The notes: generated by a model from the sequence alone, not told the origin. A stretch of DNA of 64,000 nt from Flavobacteriales bacterium (GCA_013359255.1 JABWCF010000003.1:239246-303245); one strand, 5' to 3'. Positions 1-10,099 are shown, numbered from the stretch's first letter. Translations and numbers: made by a program.

Positions 1-1
1 T

Positions 2-2169
2 TTAGTTTTTATTCTTGTTGGTTCTTTAACCAATGTGGCACACAGCCAATGCACTGTTTTTATTGAAAATTTTAACAACTCCTTAGGCCAGTTTACTCCA
101 CAAAATGGAGTGAGCGGAAACTGGATTTTTACTAATTCGTGCGGGCAAAGCAATAGTCCAGGACATTCTGCTCCCGGTTCCGCTTTATTTGAAGGCTCCA
201 GCTGCCAGTTTGGCAATGGAGGTTCAACAGTATCCGGAGAAATGGTTTCACCATCCATTACTCTACAGGAGGTGCTCCTATAGCTTCATTTAAGTACTAC
301 ATCAGTAACGAATGTGGAATGGGTGGAAATACTTGTTGGTATGATGCATTGTACTTTGAGATTTCTAACAACGGTGGCATTTCTTACACCACTATTGCCA
401 GCTCTGAAAGCGGACCTTTGGTAAACGGAGGATGGCATTCTTTTCAATATAATTTATCATCTTATGCAGGACAAACTATAATTATAAAATTTCGTTTCAA
501 CTCTAAAGATGGATGGGGAAATGCTTATGACGGTATCTACGTAGATGATGTAATGGTAATTCAAGGATTTGCCCCAACACCCACTATTACAGCTCAAGGC
601 CCTGTGGTGTTTTGTCCTGGAGACAGTGTAATATTAAGTTCTACCTCGGCTTCTAAATACCAATGGTCTAATGGCGACACTACTCAATCCATTGTGGTAA
701 CAAATTCTGGCTCATACAGCGTTATGATATTTGATGGTAATGGCTGCCCCAGTGAATCTTCAAACATTATCAGTGTAAAAGTGCTTTCTGCAGCACCGGC
801 ACCCATTTTAGCAAACGATACCATTTGCTATGGGGACAGTTCTGCTTTAGTTATTGGAAATACGGGAATTTTTGAGTGGTTTGATACTCCCGGAGGAAAC
901 CTACTTTTTACAGGTGATAGCATGATGTTTAATGGTACCACCACTACTACCTATTATATACAAAATGCTGATACTGGTGGGTTTGGACCTGGTGTTTACT
1001 ATCTTACTTCTCAAAATAATGAGCCATGGTGGGATAACTCAAACATTGATGCCATGGATCAGGCATTTGGCCCGGGCAACTGGACGACATTATACTACCA
1101 AAATGTAAACATTAATTCCTACCTTAACAATTCTACTTGCTTTATATACGTGGAAGGAAGCGATTGTAATGATGTGTTGATGGAACAGTTTTTAATCAGT
1201 AATCTTTCTGCACTAGAAGCATGGGTGAACTCAGGAGGTCATTTATTTTTAAATTCTGCCCCAAACTGTTTATCGAGTAATATGAACTTCGGTTTTGGAA
1301 ATACCACCCTGAACTACCCATATTCTTGGCCAGGAGACGTTATAAGCCCTAACCCAAATCATCCTGTTTTTGTAGGGCCATTCAATACCATATTGCCTAT
1401 GAGTGGGGGAAGCTATGCCCATGCAACCGTTTCAGGTACCTCTTTAGATACTATTTTAGTTGACCAATGGAACCCTAATGATGTTGTTTTAGCCGAAAAA
1501 ACATGGGGAAATGGTAAAGTAATGTTTGGAGCAATGACCAATCATAATTTTCACAATCCTGCACCAGAAGTAGGAAATTTTAGAGCAAATGTGCTTACCT
1601 ATTTAAGTGAATGTGGTTTTGCTTGTGTAAGCCAACTTACTCCGGTTACAGTAGTAGTAAACCCTTTACCCGTTGTTTCTTATGAAGCCAATCCAAATTT
1701 AATTTGTATCTCTTCTAGTGTAGTTCAGCTTACCGGAGGAAGCCCTTCAGGCGGAGTATATACAGGGAACGGAGTGTTATATGGAGGAGGCAATTACTAC
1801 TTTGCCTCAAATATTGTGGGCTTTGGAACTCATCCCGTGGTGTACACTTATACCGATAACAACGGCTGTGTAAATTCTGATACATCTTACATTACAGTTT
1901 ATGACTGCGTAGGTATTAATGAGCTAAACACAGAAAACGTATCTGTTTTCCCTAACCCTGCAAACAATGAGTTAAATATCCAATTTGGATACATGGTTTC
2001 CAATACAAAGATTGAGATTCTTTCGTACAACGGGCAATTGGTATATTCCTCTTTTGCAGATAACACTAATACTGTTCAATTAGATTTAAGCCAGTACCAC
2101 AAAGGATTGTACCTACTTAGACTAACCTCTGACAACGGAGAAGTAAACATGAAAATAATGAAGCAATAA
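2..2169 (+). pseudogene. T9SS C-terminal domain secreted protein, 5' truncated by window edge and interrupted by a single-base frameshift near 255-270
   Basis: Frame 2 encodes a signal peptide (LVFILVGSLTNVAHSQC) and continues to a stop at 281-283. The +2 frame upstream of 319 reads TGGAPIASFKYYISNECGMGGNTCWYDALYFEIS, continuing the same domain. C-terminus VSVFPNPANNELNIQFG...LYLLRLTSDNGEVNMKIMKQ is a typical type IX sorting domain. Confidence 0.75.
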
Positions 2170-2187
2170 CATCAAAATCATTATTAT

Positions 2188-2230
2188 AAAAAAACAAAAA
2201 GAGCCGATAAATCGGCTCTTTTTGTTTTTT
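2188..2230. terminator. Rho-independent-type hairpin (aaaaagagccga taaa tcggctcttttt)
   Basis: Perfect inverted repeat with A/T flanks immediately after the stop at 2169. Confidence 0.85.
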
Positions 2231-2251
2231 TACATACCACTCTAAGTTTTG

Positions 2252-2259
2252 TACCTTTG
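2252..2259 (+). promoter_or_regulatory. Bacteroidota -7 promoter element TACCTTTG upstream of rmlB
   Basis: Exact TAnnTTTG match 20 nt before ATG at 2279. Confidence 0.55.
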
Positions 2260-2278
2260 CTCTCTTATAAAAAACAAA

Positions 2279-3328
2279 ATGAAAATTTTAATTACAGGGG
2301 GAGCCGGTTTTATTGGCTCTCATACCATAAGGCTTTTTGTAAATAAATATCCACAGTATCAAATTTTTAATTTAGACAGTTTAACCTATGCAGGAAATTT
2401 AGAAAACCTGCAAGACTTAGAAACGAAAACTAACTACACTTTTATTAAAGGCGATATTACCGACCAACCTTTTATTGAGAATCTTTTTAAGAAACACAGC
2501 TTTGATGGAATTATTCACCTTGCAGCCGAAAGCCATGTTGACCGTTCGATAGAAAACCCCATGCAATTTGTGCTTACCAATGTAATAGGAACAGTGAACC
2601 TTCTTAATGCAGCACAACAGCAATGGGCAAAAGATTCTGAAGGCAAAAGATTTTATCATATTTCTACCGATGAAGTATATGGCTCACTTGGAAAAGAAGG
2701 TTACTTTACTGAAGAAACATCGTATGATCCACGCAGCCCTTATTCGGCCTCAAAAGCATCGTCCGACCATTTTGTGCGAGCCTACTACCATACTTACAAA
2801 TTACCCGTAGTTCTTTCTAACTGCTCTAACAACTACGGTTCGCACCAGTTTCCGGAAAAACTGATTCCTCTTTGTATTCACAATATAAAAAATTCTCACC
2901 CTATTCCCGTATACGGAAAAGGCGAAAATATACGCGACTGGCTTTGGGTAGAAGACCACGCCCGTGCAATTGATACCATTTTTCATAATGGAAAAATTGG
3001 AGAAACCTACAATATTGGTGGACAAAACGAATGGACCAACATTGATTTGGTTAAATTGCTGTGTGGAATAATGGATCGAAAATTACATCGCAAATCAGGC
3101 ACTTCGGAAAAACTCATTACGTTTGTTACCGACCGCAAAGGACATGATTTACGTTACGCCATCGATTCCTCTAAATTACAAAACGAACTCCATTGGAAAC
3201 CCTCTCTTCAGTTCGAAGAAGGCTTAGAAAAGACCGTAGGCTGGTACTTGGAAAACGAGGATTGGTTAAATAAAGTTACCTCTGGCGAATATCGTACATA
3301 CTACGAAAAACAATATACCACAAGATGA
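2279..3328 (+). CDS. rmlB: dTDP-glucose 4,6-dehydratase
   Basis: MKILITGGAGFIGSHTIRLF Rossmann motif, STDEVYGSLG, YSASKASSDHFVRAYYHTY, SNNYGSHQFPEKLIPLCI; start reassigned from ORF start 2249 to ATG 2279. Confidence 0.92.
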   Translation: MKILITGGAGFIGSHTIRLFVNKYPQYQIFNLDSLTYAGNLENLQDLETKTNYTFIKGDITDQPFIENLFKKHSFDGIIHLAAESHVDRSIENPMQFVLTNVIGTVNLLNAAQQQWAKDSEGKRFYHISTDEVYGSLGKEGYFTEETSYDPRSPYSASKASSDHFVRAYYHTYKLPVVLSNCSNNYGSHQFPEKLIPLCIHNIKNSHPIPVYGKGENIRDWLWVEDHARAIDTIFHNGKIGETYNIGGQNEWTNIDLVKLLCGIMDRKLHRKSGTSEKLITFVTDRKGHDLRYAIDSSKLQNELHWKPSLQFEEGLEKTVGWYLENEDWLNKVTSGEYRTYYEKQYTTR

Positions 3329-4317
3329 ATTACTCAAAGGCTTTTCATACTGGAAGCTTAGCTGATTATACTTTTTTAGTTACCGGAGCTGCAGGATTCA
3401 TTGGCTCACACCTTGTAGAATACCTACTGCAACACAAAGCCGGAAAAGTTATTGGAATAGATAATTTAAGCAACGGCTACGAGAAAAATATAGCTGCATT
3501 TTTATGCTCAGAAAATTTTGAATTTCATAAAGCCGATATTACCGATTTTAGTGTTTGTCTTTCTTTTTGCAAACAGGTTAATTTTGTTTTGCATCAGGCT
3601 GCATTAGGTTCTGTACCTCGTTCCATCGCAAACCCTCTAGATACGCATGCCTCTAACTCAACCGGTTTTTTAAATCTGTTGGAAGCAACTCGTATTTCAG
3701 GTATAAAACGAATGGTTTATGCCAGTTCCTCCTCGGTTTATGGTAATAATACCGACCTTCCGAAAGTTGAACACAAAATAGGGCTTCCACTTTCGCCTTA
3801 TGCTGTTTCGAAAATTACAAACGAACTGTATGCCCACACCTACGCACAGATGCACAACATGCCTGTAATAGGTCTCCGATATTTCAATATTTTTGGCCCA
3901 CGGCAAAACACAAAAGGCCCTTATGCCGCAGCCATTCCTCTTTTTATTGAATCGTTGCTAAATAACCAACCCTGCTACATTAATGGCGATGGAGAACAAA
4001 GCCGAGATTTTACCTTTATAGAAAATGCGGTTCAGGCCAACATCAAAGCTCTTTTTACGAATAAAACCGAAGCATTTGGCAAAGTGGTGAATATTGCCTG
4101 CGGACAAAAAATTTCGGTAAATCAGATTTACCATAAAATTTCCAATGCCTTACAATTAAAAAAAGAGCCTATTTACCGAGAAGAAAGAATAGGTGATGTG
4201 CGTAATTCCCTAGCCGATATATCTAAAGCCAAAGAATGGCTAAATTATACCCCCGAAGTTTTATTTGAAAAAGGAGTTCAACAAACCGTAGAGTGGTTTC
4301 TCGAAAACAGAAAATAA
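3325..4317 (+). CDS. NAD-dependent epimerase/dehydratase (UDP-hexose 4-epimerase-like)
   Basis: TGAAGFIGSHLVEYLL, SSSSVYGN, YAVSKITNELYAHTY, RYFNIFGPRQ; ATGA overlap with rmlB. Confidence 0.88.
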   Translation: MNYSKAFHTGSLADYTFLVTGAAGFIGSHLVEYLLQHKAGKVIGIDNLSNGYEKNIAAFLCSENFEFHKADITDFSVCLSFCKQVNFVLHQAALGSVPRSIANPLDTHASNSTGFLNLLEATRISGIKRMVYASSSSVYGNNTDLPKVEHKIGLPLSPYAVSKITNELYAHTYAQMHNMPVIGLRYFNIFGPRQNTKGPYAAAIPLFIESLLNNQPCYINGDGEQSRDFTFIENAVQANIKALFTNKTEAFGKVVNIACGQKISVNQIYHKISNALQLKKEPIYREERIGDVRNSLADISKAKEWLNYTPEVLFEKGVQQTVEWFLENRK

Positions 4318-4318
4318 T

Positions 4319-5053
4319 ATGCATTGGTTAAAAAATATTTTTTCTAAAAAAGAGAAAGTAAACCTCGAACTACTTTGTTGCGATATGCACTCGCATCTTA
4401 TTCCCGGAATTGACGATGGAGCCAAAGATTTAGAACAAAGTATAGAAATGATTCGTGCGTTTAAAGAACTTGGATATAAAAAAATAATTACTACACCTCA
4501 TATAATGAGTGATTATTACAAAAACACTCCCGATATAATTTTAAACGGACTGGAAAAAGTAAAAAATGAGCTGACTAAAAACCATATTGAAATAGAAGTA
4601 GAAGCTGCTGCCGAATATTATTTAGATGAAAACTTTGAAGAAAAAATAAAAACCAAAAAACTACTTTCTTTCGGAAAAAACTATGTACTTTTTGAACTTT
4701 CTATGTTTTCGGAACCCCCCCATTTAGCCAATGTAATTTTCGAATTGCAAGTAGCCGGATATACCCCTGTTCTGGCTCATCCGGAACGCTACCCATACTG
4801 GCATAAAAATATTGACCAATACGATGAACTTCGTTCAAAAGGAGTTTTGTTACAATTAAACCTGCTTTCGTTAACCGGAGCATACTCCGCAGAAGTAAAA
4901 AAAACAGCACAAAAACTAATAGATTTCCAAAAAATTGATTTCTGTGGCAGCGATGCACACAGCAAATTTCACTTGCAATTACTGAGCGAAAATCTTCACT
5001 TACCTTATCTTCATAAATTAATGGCTTTAGAATTATTGAATAAAACACTTTAA
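4319..5053 (+). CDS. PHP-type tyrosine-protein phosphatase (CpsB/YwqE-like)
   Basis: DMHSHLIPGIDDGAKDLEQSIEMI, TTPHIMSDYYKNT, LAHPERYPYW, FCGSDAHS motifs. Confidence 0.88.
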   Translation: MHWLKNIFSKKEKVNLELLCCDMHSHLIPGIDDGAKDLEQSIEMIRAFKELGYKKIITTPHIMSDYYKNTPDIILNGLEKVKNELTKNHIEIEVEAAAEYYLDENFEEKIKTKKLLSFGKNYVLFELSMFSEPPHLANVIFELQVAGYTPVLAHPERYPYWHKNIDQYDELRSKGVLLQLNLLSLTGAYSAEVKKTAQKLIDFQKIDFCGSDAHSKFHLQLLSENLHLPYLHKLMALELLNKTL

Positions 5054-5172
5054 GATTTTTTAATATTTCATTGCCACCTTCTTGAACTTAATTGAATTTT
5101 TTTTTGTTGTGCTGTATACACAAATAATTAAAACATGTATCCCTATTTTCTTAAACTATAACAAAGCCTCTG

Positions 5173-5180
5173 TACATTTG
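5173..5180 (+). promoter_or_regulatory. Bacteroidota -7 promoter element TACATTTG upstream of crp1
   Basis: Exact TAnnTTTG match 28 nt before ATG at 5208. Confidence 0.5.
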
Positions 5181-5207
5181 CTTAGAAACCCATAATATTT
5201 AAAGAAA

Positions 5208-5837
5208 ATGAATACGGACTCACTAAACCAAATTTCAGAGTTTCAAACCTCTCCAAAAATCAAAGAAAAACTAATAGAATACGGGTTTACAAAAATATTT
5301 AAAACAGGAGAGATTATTTTAAACGAAAACGCATACATCAAAGCCATTCCCATTGTAATGAGAGGTAACATAAAAGTATTTAGAGTAGATGATGATGGAA
5401 GAGAAATTTTACTTTACTACATCAACACCGGTGAAAGTTGCATCATGTCGTTTTTGGGTGGAATACACCAAGATACCAGTAAAGTAAAAGCCATAGCCGA
5501 AGACGAAACAGAAATTTTATTTATTCCTATACAAAAAGTAACCGAACTTATAAAAGAATTTCCAGAATGGCTCGATTATATTTTTAAACTTTATCACAAA
5601 CGCTTCGAAGAACTCTTGGAAGTAGTAAATGCTGTAGCATTTAAAAAAATGGATGAAAGACTTTTGCATTTTCTGAAAAATAAGGCACTAATTACCCATA
5701 CAAAAACACTAAACATTACCCACGAACAGTTGGCGAATGAGTTGGGAACTGCACGGGTTGTTATCTCAAGACTGCTTAAACAAATGGAAACGGAAGGCTA
5801 TATTTTATTGGGACGAAATAAAATTACTCTTCTGTAA
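5208..5837 (+). CDS. Crp/Fnr family transcriptional regulator (crp1)
   Basis: Cyclic-nucleotide-binding-like domain plus HTH ...LNITHEQLANELGTARVVISRLLKQMETEGYI. Confidence 0.9.
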   Translation: MNTDSLNQISEFQTSPKIKEKLIEYGFTKIFKTGEIILNENAYIKAIPIVMRGNIKVFRVDDDGREILLYYINTGESCIMSFLGGIHQDTSKVKAIAEDETEILFIPIQKVTELIKEFPEWLDYIFKLYHKRFEELLEVVNAVAFKKMDERLLHFLKNKALITHTKTLNITHEQLANELGTARVVISRLLKQMETEGYILLGRNKITLL

Positions 5838-5907
5838 CAAAAGTAACCGTATAATAGCTTTCTGGCTACCGAACTTTGCTCTAATTATTCACCTTAAAAT
5901 TTAAAAA

Positions 5908-6111
5908 ATGAAAAAAAACATGGGAACTGCCGATAAAATAATACGTATTCTTATCGCAATCATCATAACGGCATTATATATTACTAGCACCATTTCCGGT
6001 ATACTGGCTATTGTACTTCTTATTCTTTCAGGAATTTTTATTGCTACAAGTTTTATCGGATTTTGCCCTTTATACACCTTGTTTAAAATAAACACTTGTA
6101 AAAGCAAATAA
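5908..6111 (+). CDS. DUF2892/YgaP-type inner membrane protein
   Basis: MKKNMGTADKIIRILIAIIITALY...GFCPLYTLFKINTCK, typical YgaP-like transmembrane protein. Confidence 0.8.
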   Translation: MKKNMGTADKIIRILIAIIITALYITSTISGILAIVLLILSGIFIATSFIGFCPLYTLFKINTCKSK

Positions 6112-6113
6112 CC

Positions 6114-6362
6114 ATGAATCAAGATTTTAAAACCATCTTAGACGTAAGAACCAAAGAAGAATTTATTTCCGGTAATGTATCGGGCAGTATTAATATTCCG
6201 TTACAGGATATTCCTAAACAATTAGAAAAAATAAAAAAATTAGCTCCACCTATATTGCTTTGTTGTGCCAGTGGAGCACGGAGTTATCAGGCAGAGCAGT
6301 TTTTGAAAAACAATGGTATTGATTGCATAAATGCAGGAAGTTGGTTAAACATAAAATGTTAA
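6114..6362 (+). CDS. Rhodanese-like domain protein
   Basis: DVRTKEEFISGNVSGSINIPL and active-site loop CCASGARS. Confidence 0.88.
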   Translation: MNQDFKTILDVRTKEEFISGNVSGSINIPLQDIPKQLEKIKKLAPPILLCCASGARSYQAEQFLKNNGIDCINAGSWLNIKC

Positions 6363-6365
6363 GAA

Positions 6366-6680
6366 ATGATTGAATTACTAAAAAATTTATTTGGAGTAAA
6401 AGAAAAAGTAAACCCCAAAGAGCTATTAAATAAAGGAGCCACTATTTTAGATGTAAGAACTAAAGCTGAATACCAAAGTGGGCATATTAAGGGCTCCGTT
6501 AATATTCCTTTAGATAAATTGGAAAGCAATATTTCCAAAATAAACAAAAATAAACCCATTATAACTTGTTGTGCTTCCGGTATGCGAAGTGCTTCGGCTA
6601 AAAATATTTTAAAAACATACGGTTTTACCGAAGTACATAATGGCGGGGGTTGGATTAGTTTAAAACATAAAATAAAATAA
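6366..6680 (+). CDS. Rhodanese-like domain protein
   Basis: DVRTKAEYQSGHIKGSVNIPL and CCASGMRSASA loop. Confidence 0.9.
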   Translation: MIELLKNLFGVKEKVNPKELLNKGATILDVRTKAEYQSGHIKGSVNIPLDKLESNISKINKNKPIITCCASGMRSASAKNILKTYGFTEVHNGGGWISLKHKIK

Positions 6681-6681
6681 G

Positions 6682-6978
6682 ATGTCGAAATTCGCAGAAT
6701 TAATTAATTCGGAAAAACCAGTATTAGTGGACTTTTTTGCCGAATGGTGTGGGCCTTGTAAAATGATGAAACCTATTTTAGAACAAGTAAAACAAGAGGT
6801 TGCGGATAAAGTGAATATCTTAAAAGTGGATGTGGACAAAAACCCTCATGCCGCCATGCAGTACAAAATACAAGGAGTTCCTACACTTTTATTATTTAAA
6901 AAAGGAAAAGTGCTTTGGAGACAGTCTGGAGTAGTAGACGCAAAAAACTTAAAAAAAATCATCACTCAATTTGTATAA
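6682..6978 (+). CDS. Thioredoxin
   Basis: VDFFAEWCGPCKMMKPILEQ (WCGPC), VPTLLLFKKGK. Confidence 0.93.
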   Translation: MSKFAELINSEKPVLVDFFAEWCGPCKMMKPILEQVKQEVADKVNILKVDVDKNPHAAMQYKIQGVPTLLLFKKGKVLWRQSGVVDAKNLKKIITQFV

Positions 6979-6983
6979 TCATT

Positions 6984-7703
6984 ATGAAAAGTAAAATCGT
7001 TTATCTCTACACTTTTTTTGCATTGTTACTTGTAGCATGCTCTAACGGACAAACACCTGGCACCAACAATACCAACCTTTCGGCATCTGAGTTTTCCGAA
7101 AAACTAAAACAAGAAAAAAACGCTCAGTTGATAGACGTAAGAACCCCGGAAGAGTTTAATGAGGGCTTTATTGCCGAAGCGTTAAACATAAACTGGAACA
7201 GTAATTCTTTTGACAACGACATTCAGATATTAGATAAATCAAAACCGGTATTTGTATATTGTTTTAGCGGAGCTCGAAGTGCTTCAGCAGCTTCCTACAT
7301 GAGAAAAAACGGATTTAAAGAAGTGTATGAATTAAACGGAGGCATATTAAAATGGAGAGCAGCCAAACTGCCTGAAACAACTGTTAAAACAGCTAACCAA
7401 AATGAAATGAGTTTAAAAGAATTTCAACAACTCATTGCCGATAATAAAGCCATTCTTATAAACTACTATGCCGAATGGTGTGTGCCCTGCAAAAAAATGA
7501 AACCTTTTATAGATGAGCTTTCCACCGAGTTAAAAGGAAAAATAGAAATTGTACGCATAGATGTAGATAAAAACAAAAAGTTAGCAAAAGAACTGAATGT
7601 AACTGAAGTACCTGTATTAGAGTTTTACAAAAACTCTAATAAAACATGGACTCATAGCGGATTTATAGAAAAAAAGGAAATCGAAAAGAATATACTTCGG
7701 TAA
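6984..7703 (+). CDS. Exported lipoprotein: rhodanese domain fused to thioredoxin domain
   Basis: Lipobox LLVACSNG; rhodanese DVRTPEEFNEGF...VYCFSGARSAS; thioredoxin YYAEWCVPCKKMKPF; start reassigned from 6915 to ATG 6984. Confidence 0.85.
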   Translation: MKSKIVYLYTFFALLLVACSNGQTPGTNNTNLSASEFSEKLKQEKNAQLIDVRTPEEFNEGFIAEALNINWNSNSFDNDIQILDKSKPVFVYCFSGARSASAASYMRKNGFKEVYELNGGILKWRAAKLPETTVKTANQNEMSLKEFQQLIADNKAILINYYAEWCVPCKKMKPFIDELSTELKGKIEIVRIDVDKNKKLAKELNVTEVPVLEFYKNSNKTWTHSGFIEKKEIEKNILR

Positions 7704-7747
7704 GTATATTTTAGAACTTAAAGATTAGCATTTTATGCTTTTTTAAC

Positions 7748-8191
7748 TTATTGATTGTTTTCGTTGCTAATCAATTCCCCTTCGTTGTCGTATACTTTCT
7801 GAAGGCCAAAGAGTTCGTCATCCACATAATTCGATTCGCGAATTAAAATTCCTTTTTCGTTGTATTGTTTGAAATATCCATTTAACTTGTCGTTTTTGTA
7901 CATTCCTTCGCTTCTTAAAATACCGGCTCTATCCCAAGTGTACCAAACTCCTTCTCGCTTTCCAAATTCAAAATGGCCTTGCATTTCTTTTTTTCCATTT
8001 TCGTACCACCAAGTCCAAAGTCCATGGTTTTGGTTATTCAGGGTAGCTCCGTCATATATCATTTGACCGTTTTGGTAAAATTTATTTTCGGCCGAATCGG
8101 AAAAATAATAAAAAATCCAAATAACTACCAAGATGATAAGAGCAGTAATTGGCTTATGATAACTTTGGTAACGATATTTGAAAATTCGCAT
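7748..8191 (-). CDS. MORN-like repeat (YwqK-type) protein with N-terminal transmembrane segment
   Basis: GLWTWWYENGKKEMQGHFEFGKREGVWYTWDRAGILRSEGMYKNDKLNGYF repeats. Confidence 0.75.
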   Translation of the reverse strand: MRIFKYRYQSYHKPITALIILVVIWIFYYFSDSAENKFYQNGQMIYDGATLNNQNHGLWTWWYENGKKEMQGHFEFGKREGVWYTWDRAGILRSEGMYKNDKLNGYFKQYNEKGILIRESNYVDDELFGLQKVYDNEGELISNENNQ

Positions 8192-8203
8192 AAAATTAAA
8201 GTG

Positions 8204-9100
8204 CTAAACCGGTAGTGTTTTAAACGCATGAAGCACAAAAGGAAATAAAGCGTCTATTGTTTCCGATGCCCCATTTCCGGAGCCCGGTATCGCTAAAACC
8301 AATGTATTGTTTTTAAGACCGGCAATACTTCTTGAAAGCATTGAAAAAGGTGTACGTTGTTGCCCATAACTTCTGGCGTATTCCATTATTCCGGGTATTT
8401 CTGAATCAATAATTTTTTTTACTGCTTTGGTGGTTACATCGCGTGCCGAAATACCCGTGCCACCAACTACCAAAACTAAATGATTGCTTGTGCACAAATC
8501 GGTTATTTTTTCAGAAATTACCATTTCATCATCTGGTATATTTACGTATTCAGAAATTTGTACATTATTTTCCAATAGCTTTTTTTCAACCAACTTACCA
8601 GCCTTATCTTCTTTTTTTCCGGCAATAATCATGTCAGAACATACTACTACAGCCGCTTTAATATCTTTTCTGAATTTATCTTTAAAATCTGACTTTCCTC
8701 CCTTTTTAGACAATAGTTTAATGGAAAGTATCTCTATATTTTTGTCTATGGGTTTTAACATATCGTAAAATGTAAGAGCTACTACTGCCACTCCATGCAT
8801 AGCCTCTACTTCCACTCCTGTTTTATAGATGGTTTTTACGTGCATCTCTATAGAAATTTCGTTTCCATCTATTTGGTATGAAACTTTTGCAAATTCAACA
8901 GGCAGTGGATGACAATCGGGTATTACATTAAACGTATTTTTTACGGCTAATAATCCGGCTGCTTTAGCCATTTCATAAACATCACCCTTTGGAACTCTAC
9001 GCTCATTTAGGGCGGTAATGGTATCAGGGTTTCCAACCTTTACTATGGCTCTGGCTACAGCTTCTCGGAGTGAATTTGATTTATGGGTAATATCTACCAT
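8204..9100 (-). CDS. moaCB: Bifunctional molybdenum cofactor biosynthesis protein MoaC-MoaB/MogA fusion
   Basis: MoaC part: MVDITHKSNSLREAVARAIV, KNTFNVIPDCHPLP, VEVEAMHGVAVVALTFYDMLK. MoaB/MogA part: VVVGGTGIS-type LVVGGTGISARDVTTKAV, LAIPGSGNGASETIDALFPFVLHAF. Confidence 0.92.
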   Translation of the reverse strand: MVDITHKSNSLREAVARAIVKVGNPDTITALNERRVPKGDVYEMAKAAGLLAVKNTFNVIPDCHPLPVEFAKVSYQIDGNEISIEMHVKTIYKTGVEVEAMHGVAVVALTFYDMLKPIDKNIEILSIKLLSKKGGKSDFKDKFRKDIKAAVVVCSDMIIAGKKEDKAGKLVEKKLLENNVQISEYVNIPDDEMVISEKITDLCTSNHLVLVVGGTGISARDVTTKAVKKIIDSEIPGIMEYARSYGQQRTPFSMLSRSIAGLKNNTLVLAIPGSGNGASETIDALFPFVLHAFKTLPV

Positions 9101-9538
9101 TTAAAATTTATTTATTTTCCATGTATGACTTTCATCTTCAAAAATTTCTTTACCAAAAACCGGCACCTGCTTTTTAATAGCTTCAACCACAAAACGAGAG
9201 GCTTCATAAGCCTCGTTGCGGTGAGCCGTTGCCACTAAAACAAATAAGCAAATCTCTCCGCATTTTACTTTTTGCAAACTGTGTTTAATAACCAATGCTT
9301 CGATATCAAACTTTTCATTTGCCTCCTCCATAATTTTAGTAAACGTAGCATAAGCCATTTCTTCGTAAGCCGAGTATTCTATGGCTATAACCTTTTTCTC
9401 TTCTATGGTATCGTTACGCACTTGACCTATAAAAATGGCATGTGCCCCTATCTTTTTTTTTTGCTGAACAGCCAATATCTCTTCTGCCACTAAACTGGCA
9501 CCTATCGCTCCTTTTACAAAAATGTTTTCTCTTTTCAT
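9101..9538 (-). CDS. moaE: Molybdopterin synthase catalytic subunit
   Basis: GAHAIFIGQVRND, IEYSAYEEMAY, LVATAHRNEAYEASRFVVEAIKKQVPVFGKEIF. Confidence 0.93.
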   Translation of the reverse strand: MKRENIFVKGAIGASLVAEEILAVQQKKKIGAHAIFIGQVRNDTIEEKKVIAIEYSAYEEMAYATFTKIMEEANEKFDIEALVIKHSLQKVKCGEICLFVLVATAHRNEAYEASRFVVEAIKKQVPVFGKEIFEDESHTWKINKF

Positions 9539-9557
9539 CTTTTATTTTTACCTAGCA

Positions 9558-9899
9558 TCAAAATGTTTGCAATTGTTTGGCAATGTATATTTCAGTATTT
9601 TTTACAATTCTAAGATAATTTTTTATTGCTTTTTTTCCCTCTAAGGTAAGAATGGCGCCTCCTCCACCTTTTCCTCCCGAGGTTTTAACAACCAATGGCT
9701 TTTCGGCCTCCATATTTATAGCCGCTACCGATTCCCATGCCTTTCGGTACGACATTCCCAATTTTTTTGCCGCTTTACTTATAGATCCCCATTTATCTAT
9801 TTCTTGCATCAGTTTTACCCTGCCTGCCCCTAAAAATGTACCTTTTTCACCAACAATCCATATTCGGCAATCGATGCGATATTTTTGTCTCTTTGTCAT
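9558..9899 (-). CDS. ModE-like LysR-type HTH (molybdate-type) regulator
   Basis: FLGAGRVKLMQEIDKWGSISKAAKKLGMSYRKAWESVAAIN; TSGGKGGGGAILT. Confidence 0.9.
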   Translation of the reverse strand: MTKRQKYRIDCRIWIVGEKGTFLGAGRVKLMQEIDKWGSISKAAKKLGMSYRKAWESVAAINMEAEKPLVVKTSGGKGGGGAILTLEGKKAIKNYLRIVKNTEIYIAKQLQTF

Positions 9900-9930
9900 T
9901 TATCGTTATTTTATATAAACAATAACGAAG

Positions 9931-9974
9931 TAAATCTATGCCCTGTAAATAAAGGAAAATATGACTCAAATCAT
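9931..9974 (-). promoter_or_regulatory. Putative Fnr-type promoter of modE-moaE-moaCB: palindrome 9961-9974 (minus strand ATGAT-TTGA-GTCAT) plus -7-like TAGATTTA (9931-9938)
   Basis: Palindrome centre to -7 element = 29.5 bp, identical to the two sites upstream of crp2 and crp3. Confidence 0.6.
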
Positions 9975-10099
9975 ATCGTATTTTAGGTAGAATATTTTTC
10001 AATAAAATATCTGTTTTACTAATTGATTTTAAATACATTATATATATTTAGGTATTTTCAGTTGCAGCATTTAAAATTTTCCTAAATCACAACAAATAT

